A stretch of DNA of 64,000 bases from Aliarcobacter sp. (lineage in GTDB: Bacteria; Campylobacterota; Campylobacteria; Campylobacterales; Arcobacteraceae). The notes below the pieces were generated by a model, which saw only the letters and a program-made list of their open reading frames with translations, had not been told where the DNA came from and made no database searches. Made by a program: the position numbers and the translations under genes. The stretch is taken from contig JAGOIF010000002.1 in NCBI GenBank assembly GCA_017995775.1, positions 1 through 64,000 on the forward strand. Reading direction: 5' to 3'. Shown one piece after another: positions 17,034 through 25,776 of the stretch; the stretch's first letter is position 1, and each line of letters begins with the position of its first letter.

Positions 17034-17867
17034 ATGAATCAAGCTTTAAAAAAAATACTCATCAAAACACAAAAACAAGTATTCTCTGAGATTATTGGAA
17101 ATAATAGCACCAGACAAAAAGGTTCTGGTTATGATTTTTCAGAACTAAAAGAGTACGAATATGGTGAAGATGTTAAAAATATTGATTGGATAATAAGTGC
17201 AAAAATGCAAAAACCTTATGTTAAAGTTTTTCATGCACAAAAAGAGTTAAATGTAAAAATAGTTTCTTTTTTAAATGGCTCTACATATTTTGGAACAGAT
17301 GTTTTCAAACAAGAAGTTATAGTTCAAATTGCAGTTGCCTTAGGATTTATTTGTGTGAAACAATCAGATCCTTTTACTTCATATATTGCAAATGAAGAAC
17401 TTAATATTTGTACAAAAAAATCTAAACAGATTTTCAATGTAAACTTTATGGCTGAGCAACTTTATTCTTATAATGTAATTGGAAAAAATATTGATTATAA
17501 GAAAATTATAAGTGAGCTTTTTAAAGTAATTCGTCATAAATCTATGATTTTTTTAATAGGTGATTTTTTTGAAATTTCAAATCTTGATTTAAAACTTCTT
17601 AGTCAAAAGCATGAAGTATTAGCGATCATTGTAAGAGATAAGTTTGAAGAAAATCCACTTGAGCTTGGAAATGTAAACTTTATAGATCCCTCATCAAATA
17701 AAAGCTTTGAAGGTGTTTTAAATAAAAGTACAGTTGAAGCATATATAAAAAATGTAAAAGAAAATGATCATAAACTTTATACTCATTTTCAAAATTGTGC
17801 TGTTAGATTTACTAAAATATATACAAATGAAGATCCAATAAAAAAACTAATAGGACTTTTAAGATAA
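17034..17867 (+). CDS. DUF58 domain protein of the MoxR/VWA operon
   Basis: The 277-residue protein matches DUF58. The characteristic motif is seen as GSGYDFSELKEYEYGEDVKNIDW (about residues 25-47, quoted in parts: YEYGEDVKNIDW), followed by a VWA-like fold with AKMQKPYVKVFHAQKE. No membrane segment is present, although many relatives carry two N-terminal helices. It begins with an ATG three bases after the MoxR stop and abuts the next gene (TAATG overlap). DUF58 proteins almost always accompany MoxR ATPases. Their biochemical role is unsettled. Confidence 0.83.
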   Translation: MNQALKKILIKTQKQVFSEIIGNNSTRQKGSGYDFSELKEYEYGEDVKNIDWIISAKMQKPYVKVFHAQKELNVKIVSFLNGSTYFGTDVFKQEVIVQIAVALGFICVKQSDPFTSYIANEELNICTKKSKQIFNVNFMAEQLYSYNVIGKNIDYKKIISELFKVIRHKSMIFLIGDFFEISNLDLKLLSQKHEVLAIIVRDKFEENPLELGNVNFIDPSSNKSFEGVLNKSTVEAYIKNVKENDHKLYTHFQNCAVRFTKIYTNEDPIKKLIGLLR

Positions 17868-18262
17868 TGAATGAAAATATATTATCAAAACTTCATGATA
17901 TAAAAGAACTTGAAAATATTCCTGATAACTCTATTTTTATTTTCTCTTTTTTAATTTTTATTGCACTTTCTATTTTATTGATTATTCTATTTTTTGTGAT
18001 TAAGTTTTTTAGAAACAAAAAGCAAAGTGATAGAAAAAAATACTTTAAAATTTTACAAGAAATTGATTTTAAAGACTCAAAATCAAGTGCCTATATAATT
18101 ACCAAATACTCAAGATTACTTGCTATTAATGAAAGAGAAAAGAGATTATGCTATGAATTAATAGCTGAGTTAGAAAAATTTAAATACAAAAAAAATGTCT
18201 TAGAAATAGATGATTCAATCAAAGCGAAATATTCTAGGTTTATGGATTCATTAGATGTTTAG
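17867..18262 (+). CDS. Small single-pass membrane protein of the MoxR operon
   Basis: This 131-residue protein has one hydrophobic helix (about residues 22-47, FSFLIFIALSILLIILFFVIKF) and a lysine-rich cytoplasmic region of about 80 residues with helical character. It sits between DUF58 and VWA genes, overlapping both, where other bat-type operons encode a DUF4381-like membrane protein. Size, topology and position fit that role, but I see no decisive motif. It probably tethers or scaffolds the VWA and MoxR partners at the membrane. Confidence 0.65.
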   Translation: MNENILSKLHDIKELENIPDNSIFIFSFLIFIALSILLIILFFVIKFFRNKKQSDRKKYFKILQEIDFKDSKSSAYIITKYSRLLAINEREKRLCYELIAELEKFKYKKNVLEIDDSIKAKYSRFMDSLDV

Positions 18263-19157
18263 TAATTTTAGTTTTGAATATCCATATTTCTTATTTTTAA
18301 TAGTTTTGTTTATATTTTGTAGTATATTTTGCAAAGCAAAAGCTCCTAGTTATCTTATCCCTCATTTAAATATTTTTCAATTTGCTAATCAAAAATCTAT
18401 GATTTTTATAAATATTTTAAAATATTTTGTGATTATTTTCTCTATTATCGCCCTCGCCTCACCTGTAAAAATAAATGACACAATTATCTTAAAAAATGAT
18501 GGAATAAATATTCTTTTAAACCTAGATGCAAGTGGTTCTATGAAAGAGACTGATTTGGAAGAAACCTATACTAAAAGTCGTTTTGATGTTGTAAAAGAGA
18601 TTGTAAAAGATTTTATTTCTACTAGACTTAGTGATAATATTGGAATAGTTTTATTTGGAGATTCAGTTTTAGTTGCAAGTCCTTTGAGTTTTGATAAAGA
18701 TTCACAAAAACAAATTATTGATTATTTAGATGTGGAAATGGCTGGACAAAAAACTGCACTTATTGATTCATTGGCTGCAAGTATAAATATTTTAAAAGAT
18801 AAAAAAGCCAAATCAAATATTATTATTTTATTAAGTGATGGAGAAGATAATGCAAGTAAAATTCCATTAGATGTTGTTCTTAAAATGCTTAATAAATACA
18901 ATATAAAAGCATATACGATTGGAATTGGAAATTTTAATACAACAATGCTTCATAAAATTGCGAAAGAATCAAATGCAAAATCATATGAGGCTTTATCAAA
19001 AGATGATTTAGTTTTTATTTATAAAGATATTAATAAGCTGGAGAAATCGCAAATTGAGCAAAATAAAATAGTTTTAAAGGATTATTTATTTTTTTATCCA
19101 CTATTCTTTGCTATTTTTTCTTTAATATCATTGATTTATTTCAAGAATAAAGAGTAA
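18255..19157 (+). CDS. VWA domain membrane protein, BatA-like
   Basis: The 300-residue protein has N-terminal hydrophobic segments (about residues 6-26 and 55-70), then a von Willebrand A domain with a full MIDAS: DASGSMKETD (D-x-S-x-S), a later threonine in GQKTALID and LLSDGEDNAS. A C-terminal membrane helix (YLFFYPLFFAIFSLISLIYF) closes it. This is the BatA layout. It overlaps the preceding gene by eight bases and ends the MoxR operon; no BatB, BatC or oxygen-tolerance TPR partner follows. The domain should face the periplasm and bind a divalent cation. Confidence 0.85.
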   Translation: MFSNFSFEYPYFLFLIVLFIFCSIFCKAKAPSYLIPHLNIFQFANQKSMIFINILKYFVIIFSIIALASPVKINDTIILKNDGINILLNLDASGSMKETDLEETYTKSRFDVVKEIVKDFISTRLSDNIGIVLFGDSVLVASPLSFDKDSQKQIIDYLDVEMAGQKTALIDSLAASINILKDKKAKSNIIILLSDGEDNASKIPLDVVLKMLNKYNIKAYTIGIGNFNTTMLHKIAKESNAKSYEALSKDDLVFIYKDINKLEKSQIEQNKIVLKDYLFFYPLFFAIFSLISLIYFKNKE

Positions 19158-19195
19158 AATGAACTTACATTACAGTGGAAACTTAAGGAAATAAT

Positions 19196-20545
19196 ATGAT
19201 TAAAAGAATGTCTTCATACGTCAAAATAACACTCATTTATTTTTTATTTAGTATTTTATGGATTTATTTTTCTGATACTGCTATAAATTTATTATTTGAA
19301 GATTTAGATAAATTACAATTTTTTCAAACTATAAAAGGTGGGCTATTTGTAAGCATATCATCTGTTATTCTTTATTTCTATTCAAAACGACAATTTATTA
19401 ATTTACAAAATGAAAAAGATGAGTTAGCAAGAACAAATTATATATTAGAAAACATCATAGAAAATGCTCCAATTATGATATTTTGGAAAGATAAAAATGG
19501 AGTTTTTCTTGGTTGTAACACACAATTTTTAAATTTACTTAATTTAAAAAATAAAAATGATTTATTTGGGAAAAAAGATTCAGATTTAAGTGTTAAAGAA
19601 AAAGAAAATTATGTAGATGATGATATATATATCATGACAACAAAACAAGCAAAATTAAATTATATTGAGACCATTACTTCAGAAGATGGAAATTCCAAAA
19701 TTTTAAACACATCAAAAGTTCCTTTATTTGATAAAAATAAAAATGTAATTGGAGTGTTAGGTGTTATTCAAGATATAACAGAACAAACAAATAATCAAAA
19801 TCTAATCAAAGAACAAGAACTGTTATTAATCCAACAATCAAAACTTGCTTCAATGGGTGAAATGTTAGCAAATATAGCACACCAATGGCGACAACCTTTA
19901 TCAATTATTTCTACTCTTGCAACGGGAATGAAGTTACAAAAAGAACTTAATCTAGCTTGTAAAGAGAATGAAAAAGAGTCCTTAGAGATGATTAATGATA
20001 ATGCTCAATATCTTTCAAGAACTATTGATGATTTTAAAAACTTTTTTAGAATAACTAATGTTAAAAAAACAGTTACAAGTAATGATTTATTTTCAAAAAC
20101 ATTAAAATTAATCTCTCCAAGATTAAAAACTAAAGATATTGAAATTATTAAAAGTAGTGAAAATATTGAATTTAATACTTATGAAAGTGAAATATTACAA
20201 GTATTTATTAATATAATAAATAACTCAATTGATGCTTTTGAAAGTATTAAAACAAAAAAATATATTTTTATTGAAGTGAAAAAATTGAATAATAATTTAA
20301 TTATTAAGATAAAAGATAATGCAGGAGGAATTGAAGATAATATAATAAATAGAATTTTTGAACCATATTTTACAACTAAAAATGAAGAACAAGGAACAGG
20401 AATAGGACTATATATGTGTAATGAAATAATTACTAAACATCTAAGAGGAACAATACAAGCATCAACAACAATTTTTGATTATTTAGATAATGAATATAAA
20501 GGGACTATTTTTACTATAAATTTACCAATGGATATGCAACTATAA
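19196..20545 (+). CDS. PAS-domain membrane sensor histidine kinase (orphan)
   Basis: This is a 449-residue kinase. Two membrane helices near the N-terminus (about residues 8-26 and 42-62) have only a short external loop, so sensing is probably through the cytoplasmic PAS domain (about 80-195, IIENAPIMIFWKDKNGVFLG and GVIQDITEQ). The dimerisation helix holds NIAHQWRQPL with the phospho-histidine (about residue 225). The ATPase domain shows N-box NIINNSIDAFE, G1 DNAGGIED and G2 GTGIGLYMCNEII. No response regulator is adjacent. The AHQWRQPL form of the H-box is frequent in Campylobacterota kinases. The gene converges with murE on a shared hairpin. Confidence 0.87.
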   Translation: MIKRMSSYVKITLIYFLFSILWIYFSDTAINLLFEDLDKLQFFQTIKGGLFVSISSVILYFYSKRQFINLQNEKDELARTNYILENIIENAPIMIFWKDKNGVFLGCNTQFLNLLNLKNKNDLFGKKDSDLSVKEKENYVDDDIYIMTTKQAKLNYIETITSEDGNSKILNTSKVPLFDKNKNVIGVLGVIQDITEQTNNQNLIKEQELLLIQQSKLASMGEMLANIAHQWRQPLSIISTLATGMKLQKELNLACKENEKESLEMINDNAQYLSRTIDDFKNFFRITNVKKTVTSNDLFSKTLKLISPRLKTKDIEIIKSSENIEFNTYESEILQVFINIINNSIDAFESIKTKKYIFIEVKKLNNNLIIKIKDNAGGIEDNIINRIFEPYFTTKNEEQGTGIGLYMCNEIITKHLRGTIQASTTIFDYLDNEYKGTIFTINLPMDMQL

Positions 20546-20570
20546 ATAAAGAAATTAATCTTTATTTATA
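20541..20570. terminator. Hairpin shared by the convergent PAS kinase and murE genes
   Basis: A perfect 12-base-pair stem TATAAATAAAGA / TCTTTATTTATA with a six-base loop spans the stop codons of both genes. The AT-rich arms provide the U-run on either strand. Confidence 0.6.
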
Positions 20571-21841
20571 ATCTTTAATATTTCTTCTTTGTCAGAAAAA
20601 GGGAACTTTTTATCATAAATAATTTGAGTTGATTCATCACCTTTTCCAAGAACTAAAACAACAGAATTTTCATCTGCTTTTTCAATTGCTTTTCTTATGG
20701 CTTCTTTTCTATTTAATTCCACAATAACACTTGAATGATTTTTAATACCTTTTAAAATATCTTCAATAATCATATCCGGATCTTCAAATCTTGGATTATC
20801 AGATGTTACGATTATATGTTTAGCGAAACTAGCAGCAATGCTTCCCATAAGTGGTCTTTTTTCTTTATCTCTGTCCCCACCTGCACCAAATACACAAATG
20901 ATATCTCTTTCATTAAAGCTTTGTAAAACTTCTTTCATTCCATCAGGTGTATGGGCAAAATCAACAATTATTAAAGGATTTTCACTAACCGTTTCCATTC
21001 TTCCACTAACTCCACCAAATCCTTCTAAAGCTTCACATATCTCTTCAAGTGGTTTTTGTGTTGTTATATGAACAGCAGCAACTGCTGCCATTAGATTGTA
21101 AACATTGAAAATTCCCATCATATTTGATGAAAAAGAGTGTATTGCTCCAAAGTGATTAAACATCACATGCATTCCATTTTTAAATGAATATGCATCAACT
21201 TTATATGTTGATGGATTTTCTAAAGAGTATGCAAAACCATTTTTTGTATTGCACTTTACTTTTGAATCATCTTTATTTATAAGCTTAGGTGATTCATCAC
21301 TTAAAAAAGAGTTTTTAACATTTATGTACTCTTCTATGGTTTTATGATAATCAAGATGATCTCTTGTAATATTTGTATGGATTTTTAAAGCAAAAGTTAA
21401 TCCCTCGATTCTTTTTTGCTCAATTGCATGGGAACTTACTTCCATTACAAAAAAGTCACATCCATTTTGCATTGCTTTTTGAATATGGGCAAAATTTCCA
21501 AGCTGAACAGGAGTTGTTAATGAATAATCTTCAACTCTTTGTTCATTTATAAAAAATCCACGTGTACCTTGAAGTGCAACTTTATATCCTAAATCCAAAA
21601 GAATAGAATATATAGCAGCAGCTGTTGTTGTTTTTCCATTTGTTCCAGTGATTCCAATAATTTTTATTGAACTTAAATCAATATGATTTTTTAACTCACT
21701 TGAATCTATAATGTTTTTGCATCCATTATCAATTGCATTTTGTTTAAATTTTTCATTTTGTTTTGAAACAACAAAAACAGAATTTTCATCTGCTTCTTGT
21801 GAATTATCTGTATAAAGTTTATTATTTATGATTAGTTGCAA
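20555..21841 (-). CDS. murE: UDP-N-acetylmuramyl-tripeptide synthetase MurE
   Basis: MurE adds the third amino acid (meso-diaminopimelate in this group) to UDP-MurNAc-L-Ala-D-Glu. Motifs are the ATP loop GITGTNGKTTTA (about residues 58-69), the substrate region TTPVQLGNF and EVSSHAIEQKR. The Mur-ligase stretch HTNITRDHLDYH is also seen. The DAP-recognition motif appears as SDNPRFEDP, close to the canonical DNPR. At 428 residues it lacks part of the usual N-terminal domain, as in other Campylobacterota. The TTG start at 21841 overlaps the upstream TPR-like gene by 20 bases. Confidence 0.93.
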   Translation of the reverse strand: MQLIINNKLYTDNSQEADENSVFVVSKQNEKFKQNAIDNGCKNIIDSSELKNHIDLSSIKIIGITGTNGKTTTAAAIYSILLDLGYKVALQGTRGFFINEQRVEDYSLTTPVQLGNFAHIQKAMQNGCDFFVMEVSSHAIEQKRIEGLTFALKIHTNITRDHLDYHKTIEEYINVKNSFLSDESPKLINKDDSKVKCNTKNGFAYSLENPSTYKVDAYSFKNGMHVMFNHFGAIHSFSSNMMGIFNVYNLMAAVAAVHITTQKPLEEICEALEGFGGVSGRMETVSENPLIIVDFAHTPDGMKEVLQSFNERDIICVFGAGGDRDKEKRPLMGSIAASFAKHIIVTSDNPRFEDPDMIIEDILKGIKNHSSVIVELNRKEAIRKAIEKADENSVVLVLGKGDESTQIIYDKKFPFSDKEEILKIINKD

Positions 21842-22415
21842 GGTTTTTCTCTTCTAGTTTTTTATATAATCTTTCTATCTCTTTATCATATGAAAAATAT
21901 TCATTAAATCCATCAAGATAGGTATAAGCCGTACTATTAAAATCATTATCTATTAATTTTGTTACAAAATCAAAAAAATCATCTTTATTTTCAATTGCAA
22001 CTTTTGTTGAAAACATTATATCTTCAAAAGCGATTCTAAATGAACCACGTGAATCTATAAGTTTCTTAAAATCATCATATCTAATTGCATCCAAGGCTTC
22101 AACTGTTGATGTGCTTAAATCTTTTAACATTTCCATCATTTTATCAACATCGCCATCGTATGCATCTATTACATCTTCTATATATATTATTGCATCTTCT
22201 AAATTTTCTTCTTTAATAATAGAAAAATAATCAAAAAGCGACATCGCTTTTATTTCATCTTCACTTGCTAAATCACAAAACAATGCATAAATTTGGTATT
22301 CTTTATTTTCTGGAAAATTTGACGATAATTGTGAATATAAAAATAAAGCTTTATCAAATTTCTTTTGTAAAAAAAAAGCATTTGCTTCATTTAATAATTT
22401 ATTCTCATTTATCAT
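21822..22415 (-). CDS. TPR-like helical protein of unknown function
   Basis: The 197-residue acidic protein begins with an obvious TPR-like helix pair (LLNEANAFFLQKKFDKALFLYSQL, residues 6-29, quoted in part as KKFDKALFLYSQL). It continues as helices rich in D, E and F. There is no signal peptide or catalytic motif. Its ATG overlaps the last base of the nfu stop (TAATG), and it overlaps murE downstream, so it sits in a tightly packed run of genes. A scaffold or interaction role is all that can be suggested. Confidence 0.65.
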   Translation of the reverse strand: MINENKLLNEANAFFLQKKFDKALFLYSQLSSNFPENKEYQIYALFCDLASEDEIKAMSLFDYFSIIKEENLEDAIIYIEDVIDAYDGDVDKMMEMLKDLSTSTVEALDAIRYDDFKKLIDSRGSFRIAFEDIMFSTKVAIENKDDFFDFVTKLIDNDFNSTAYTYLDGFNEYFSYDKEIERLYKKLEEKNLATNHK

Positions 22416-22693
22416 TAGAATGCCTCTAAATTGTTTTCCATACCTTGGGGTACATTTACTATTTGTAACTCTGGATGAATTGCAGCTTTTAATTCTTTTT
22501 CTACAATATACTTAAGTGTACTTGAACTTGCGCTACAACCAACACAAGCACCTTTTAATTGTACAAAAACTCTTGCATTTTTTATATCTAAAAGCTCAAT
22601 AGCACCACCATCTCGCGCTAACATTGGAGCAATTTTATTTTTTATTATTGTATTTACAGGTTCTTGTAAATCTTCATCTGAAAATGGCATCAT
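22415..22693 (-). CDS. NifU-like (Nfu) iron-sulfur scaffold protein
   Basis: The 92-residue protein is essentially one NifU C-terminal domain. It has the helical start DLQEPVNTIIKNKIAPML, the RDGGAIELLDI strand and the cluster-binding pair CVGCSAS (Cys about residues 56 and 59) with the following STLKYIVEKEL helix. Such proteins carry or transfer 4Fe-4S clusters in the cytoplasm. Two adjacent ATG codons begin the protein (MMPFS); the first overlaps the stop of a 38-residue upstream gene as ATGA, so translation is probably coupled. Confidence 0.88.
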   Translation of the reverse strand: MMPFSDEDLQEPVNTIIKNKIAPMLARDGGAIELLDIKNARVFVQLKGACVGCSASSSTLKYIVEKELKAAIHPELQIVNVPQGMENNLEAF

Positions 22694-22806
22694 TTATTCT
22701 TACCTCTTTTGCTATTTTTTACATAATATATTCCAATAGCTGTAAATACTAAAATCACAGCTATTGTTTGAAATATAAAAGAAAGTGTTACTTCTTCTTG
22801 AAACAT
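22690..22806 (-). CDS. 38-residue single-pass membrane protein
   Basis: A very short gene fills the space between ileS and nfu. It starts ATG at 22806 with AGGA about seven bases upstream, and its TGA overlaps the nfu start codon as ATGA. The product is MFQEEVTLSF followed by a hydrophobic helix (about residues 9-28, ending GIYYV) and a basic tail KNSKRGKNK. This is the N-out, positive-inside pattern of a real inner-membrane peptide. I know no family for it. The clean ribosome site, coupled stop and membrane pattern support coding. Confidence 0.65.
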   Translation of the reverse strand: MFQEEVTLSFIFQTIAVILVFTAIGIYYVKNSKRGKNK

Positions 22807-22813
22807 TTTATTC

Positions 22814-25543
22814 CTATTTTAATACTTCATCACATCTATTACAAAGTGTTTCTTCTTTTACAGATGTAAACTTCCAACATCTTGGACATTTATGTGCATC
22901 TGCCTTATAAACTTCAAAATCTTTTCCTTCAATTTGGAAAGTCCCAAGTATATCAGATTTTTGTTTATCATTTGTAACAGAGCTTACCAAGAACCAATCA
23001 CTTGCTTCCACAACATCAAGTGCTAAAACATCTTCACAATTTGTATATAGCATTAATTCTAAAGTAGATTTTATTACTTTTTCTTTACTTAATGCATCTT
23101 TGATTTCAGAGAATTTTTCTTTTGCACTTAATAAAATATTTTCATTTATATTTGATTGAACATCTGGTAAATCAAATTTCTTATAATCAAATATATCTTC
23201 ACAATCTTCTTTTATAAAAGCAGGTGAAAAAGCTAATAATTCATCCATCGTATAAGTTAAAATTGGAGCCATTGTTGAAATTAGTTTTTTTGCTATTAAT
23301 GCCATTGCACTTTGAGATGCAAGTCTATGAATATCATTTTTATCATCACAATACAATCTATCTTTACAAACATCTAAATAAATTCCTGATAAATCAACAA
23401 CTAAGAAGTTGTTTAATTTATTTAGCCCTTTTGAGAATTCATATACTTTAAATGATGCTTCGATTTCATCAAATACTTTTTTAGCTTTATTTAAAACCCA
23501 TTTATCTAAAGGTCCCATTTTATCAACTGTTACAATTTGCTCTAAATCACTAACGTTTGCAAGTAAAAATCTTGCTGTATTTCTAATTTTTCTATAAAGT
23601 TCTGCATTTTGTTTTAAGATATTATCAGAGATTTTTAAATCAGATTGATAATCACTCATAGCAACCCAAAGTCTTAAAATCTCACTTCCGTACTCTTTTA
23701 AAACCTTATCAGGAGCAACAACATTTCCTTTTGATTTAGACATTTTTTCACCTTTTTCATCAACAGTGAATCCATGTGTTAAAATCGATTTATAAGGAGC
23801 AATTTCGCTTGATGCTAAAGTTGTTAAAAGTGAAGATTGGAACCAACCTCTATGTTGGTCACTTCCTTCAAGATACATATCAGCAGGGAAAGTTCCAGCA
23901 TCATAGTTTCTGCTTCTTAAAACTGCATTTTGAGTTGAACCTGAGTCAAACCAAACATCTAAAATATCAGTTGTTTTTTCTAAATCATCAGCATTTAATC
24001 CACTTCCTGGATATAATAATTCAGAAATTTCTAAATCATACCAAGCATCACAACCTTTTTGCTCAAAAATCATAGCAGTGTAATTTAATACTTTTTCATC
24101 AAAAACAATCTCATCAGTTTTTTTATTTCTAAAAAATGCAATTGGAACACCCCAATCTCTTTGTCTTGAAATACACCAATCAGGTCTTCCATCAAGCATT
24201 GCTTTTAATCTATTTCTTCCCCATTCAGGATAGAAAGTTAAATTTTCAACAACATTTAAAGCATTTTCTCTTAGCGTTTTATTTTGTTTTCCATATTTAT
24301 CATCAACAGAAATAAACCATTGTTTTGTAGCTCTAAAAATAATTGGTGTATGTGTTCTCCAACAATGTGGATAAGAGTGTCTAATATTTACTCTTTTTAA
24401 AAGTGCATCACCTAATTCTTCTAAAATTAAATCATTTGCTTTAAATACATTTAATCCTAAATACTTTTCAGTATCTCTAAAAAGTTTTTCTCTTACAATT
24501 GTTTCATCATATTTTCCATATGCATCAACTGGCATTAAAACATCAAGATTATATTTAAGCCCTACTTTGTAGTCATCCTCTCCATGCCCAGGAGCTGTAT
24601 GAACAGCACCAGATCCAGAGTCCATAAGTACGTGTTCACCTAAAATAATTTTTGAAGTTCTACCATTTAATGGATTTATTGCATTTGTATTTTCTAAATC
24701 ATTTGGATTAATAGTTTCAATTATACTTCCAGAAATTACTTCATTTTCAATCAATGCATTATAAAGTTTCTTTGCTACAATAAATTTATCACTCGTAAGA
24801 ACATAATCTTCTTCACCATTTAAAGCAATTCCCGTATTTGCAGGTAATGTCCAAGGTGTAGTAGTCCAAATAATAACACTTGCATCAATAGTTTCATGTT
24901 TAAATGCCACATAAATTGATGGTGAAGTTTTATCTTCATATTCAACTTCAGCTTCAGCAAGTGCTGTTTGTGCAGCCCATGACCAATAAACAGGCTTACT
25001 TCTTTGAATCAATAAACCTTGTTTTGCAATTGCACATAATTCTCTATAAATATTAGCTTCAAATTTAAAATCCATTGTTAAATAAGGATTTTCCCAATCA
25101 GCAATAACACCTAATTGTTTAAATTCACTTCTTTGAATATCAACAAATTTAGCAGCATGATCACGACAAAGTTGTCTAAGTTTTGATTTGGGAAGTAATT
25201 TTTTCTTTTCAGAACCAATTTTTTCCTCAACTTTTTGCTCAATTGGTAAACCATGACAATCCCATCCTGGAACATATCTAATTGATTTCCCTTCGAAATA
25301 ATGAAATTTATTTATAATATCTTTTAAAATTTTATTTAGTGCATGTCCAATATGAATATTCCCATTTGCATAAGGAGGTCCATCATGAAGTGTGAATGAT
25401 TCACATCCCACTCTATTTTGTTTCATTTTTTCATAAACTTTTTTTTCATCCCATTGCTTATACTTTATAGGCTCGTTTCCAGGAAGATTTCCTCTCATAG
25501 GAAAGTCTGTTTTTGGAAGTAGTAAACTCTCTTTATAATCCAT
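22814..25543 (-). CDS. ileS: Isoleucyl-tRNA synthetase
   Basis: IleRS charges tRNA-Ile. The class I motifs are present: HIGH as NIHIGHALNKIL (about residue 65) and KMSKS as GEKMSKSKGN (about residue 600). The zinc-binding editing region includes DWENPYLTMDF. The CP1 editing domain has TTTPWTLPANTG, and the C-terminal zinc finger CPRCWKFTSV ... CNRCDEVL closes the protein. I choose the ATG at 25543 (MDYKESLLLPKTDF) because GAAGG lies eight bases upstream. A TTG seven codons earlier is possible but lacks such a site. The length is about 909 residues, normal for the bacterial type. Confidence 0.95.
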   Translation of the reverse strand: MDYKESLLLPKTDFPMRGNLPGNEPIKYKQWDEKKVYEKMKQNRVGCESFTLHDGPPYANGNIHIGHALNKILKDIINKFHYFEGKSIRYVPGWDCHGLPIEQKVEEKIGSEKKKLLPKSKLRQLCRDHAAKFVDIQRSEFKQLGVIADWENPYLTMDFKFEANIYRELCAIAKQGLLIQRSKPVYWSWAAQTALAEAEVEYEDKTSPSIYVAFKHETIDASVIIWTTTPWTLPANTGIALNGEEDYVLTSDKFIVAKKLYNALIENEVISGSIIETINPNDLENTNAINPLNGRTSKIILGEHVLMDSGSGAVHTAPGHGEDDYKVGLKYNLDVLMPVDAYGKYDETIVREKLFRDTEKYLGLNVFKANDLILEELGDALLKRVNIRHSYPHCWRTHTPIIFRATKQWFISVDDKYGKQNKTLRENALNVVENLTFYPEWGRNRLKAMLDGRPDWCISRQRDWGVPIAFFRNKKTDEIVFDEKVLNYTAMIFEQKGCDAWYDLEISELLYPGSGLNADDLEKTTDILDVWFDSGSTQNAVLRSRNYDAGTFPADMYLEGSDQHRGWFQSSLLTTLASSEIAPYKSILTHGFTVDEKGEKMSKSKGNVVAPDKVLKEYGSEILRLWVAMSDYQSDLKISDNILKQNAELYRKIRNTARFLLANVSDLEQIVTVDKMGPLDKWVLNKAKKVFDEIEASFKVYEFSKGLNKLNNFLVVDLSGIYLDVCKDRLYCDDKNDIHRLASQSAMALIAKKLISTMAPILTYTMDELLAFSPAFIKEDCEDIFDYKKFDLPDVQSNINENILLSAKEKFSEIKDALSKEKVIKSTLELMLYTNCEDVLALDVVEASDWFLVSSVTNDKQKSDILGTFQIEGKDFEVYKADAHKCPRCWKFTSVKEETLCNRCDEVLK

Positions 25544-25776
25544 TGTAATACCTTCAGTTTTCAATATTTATAGTTTTCATTTAATCCTAGATTATATCCA
25601 ATTAAATTTAAAATTACATTTATCAAAAAAATTATTTATGTATTTATTTTATTTATTAGTGTTACTAAAATCAATATTTTATTTACTAAAAAATTCTTTT
25701 TTATTCTATTTATGTAAATTAAAAAAATTATATGATAGAATCCTTCCATATTTCACAAAAAACATAGGAATGATAA

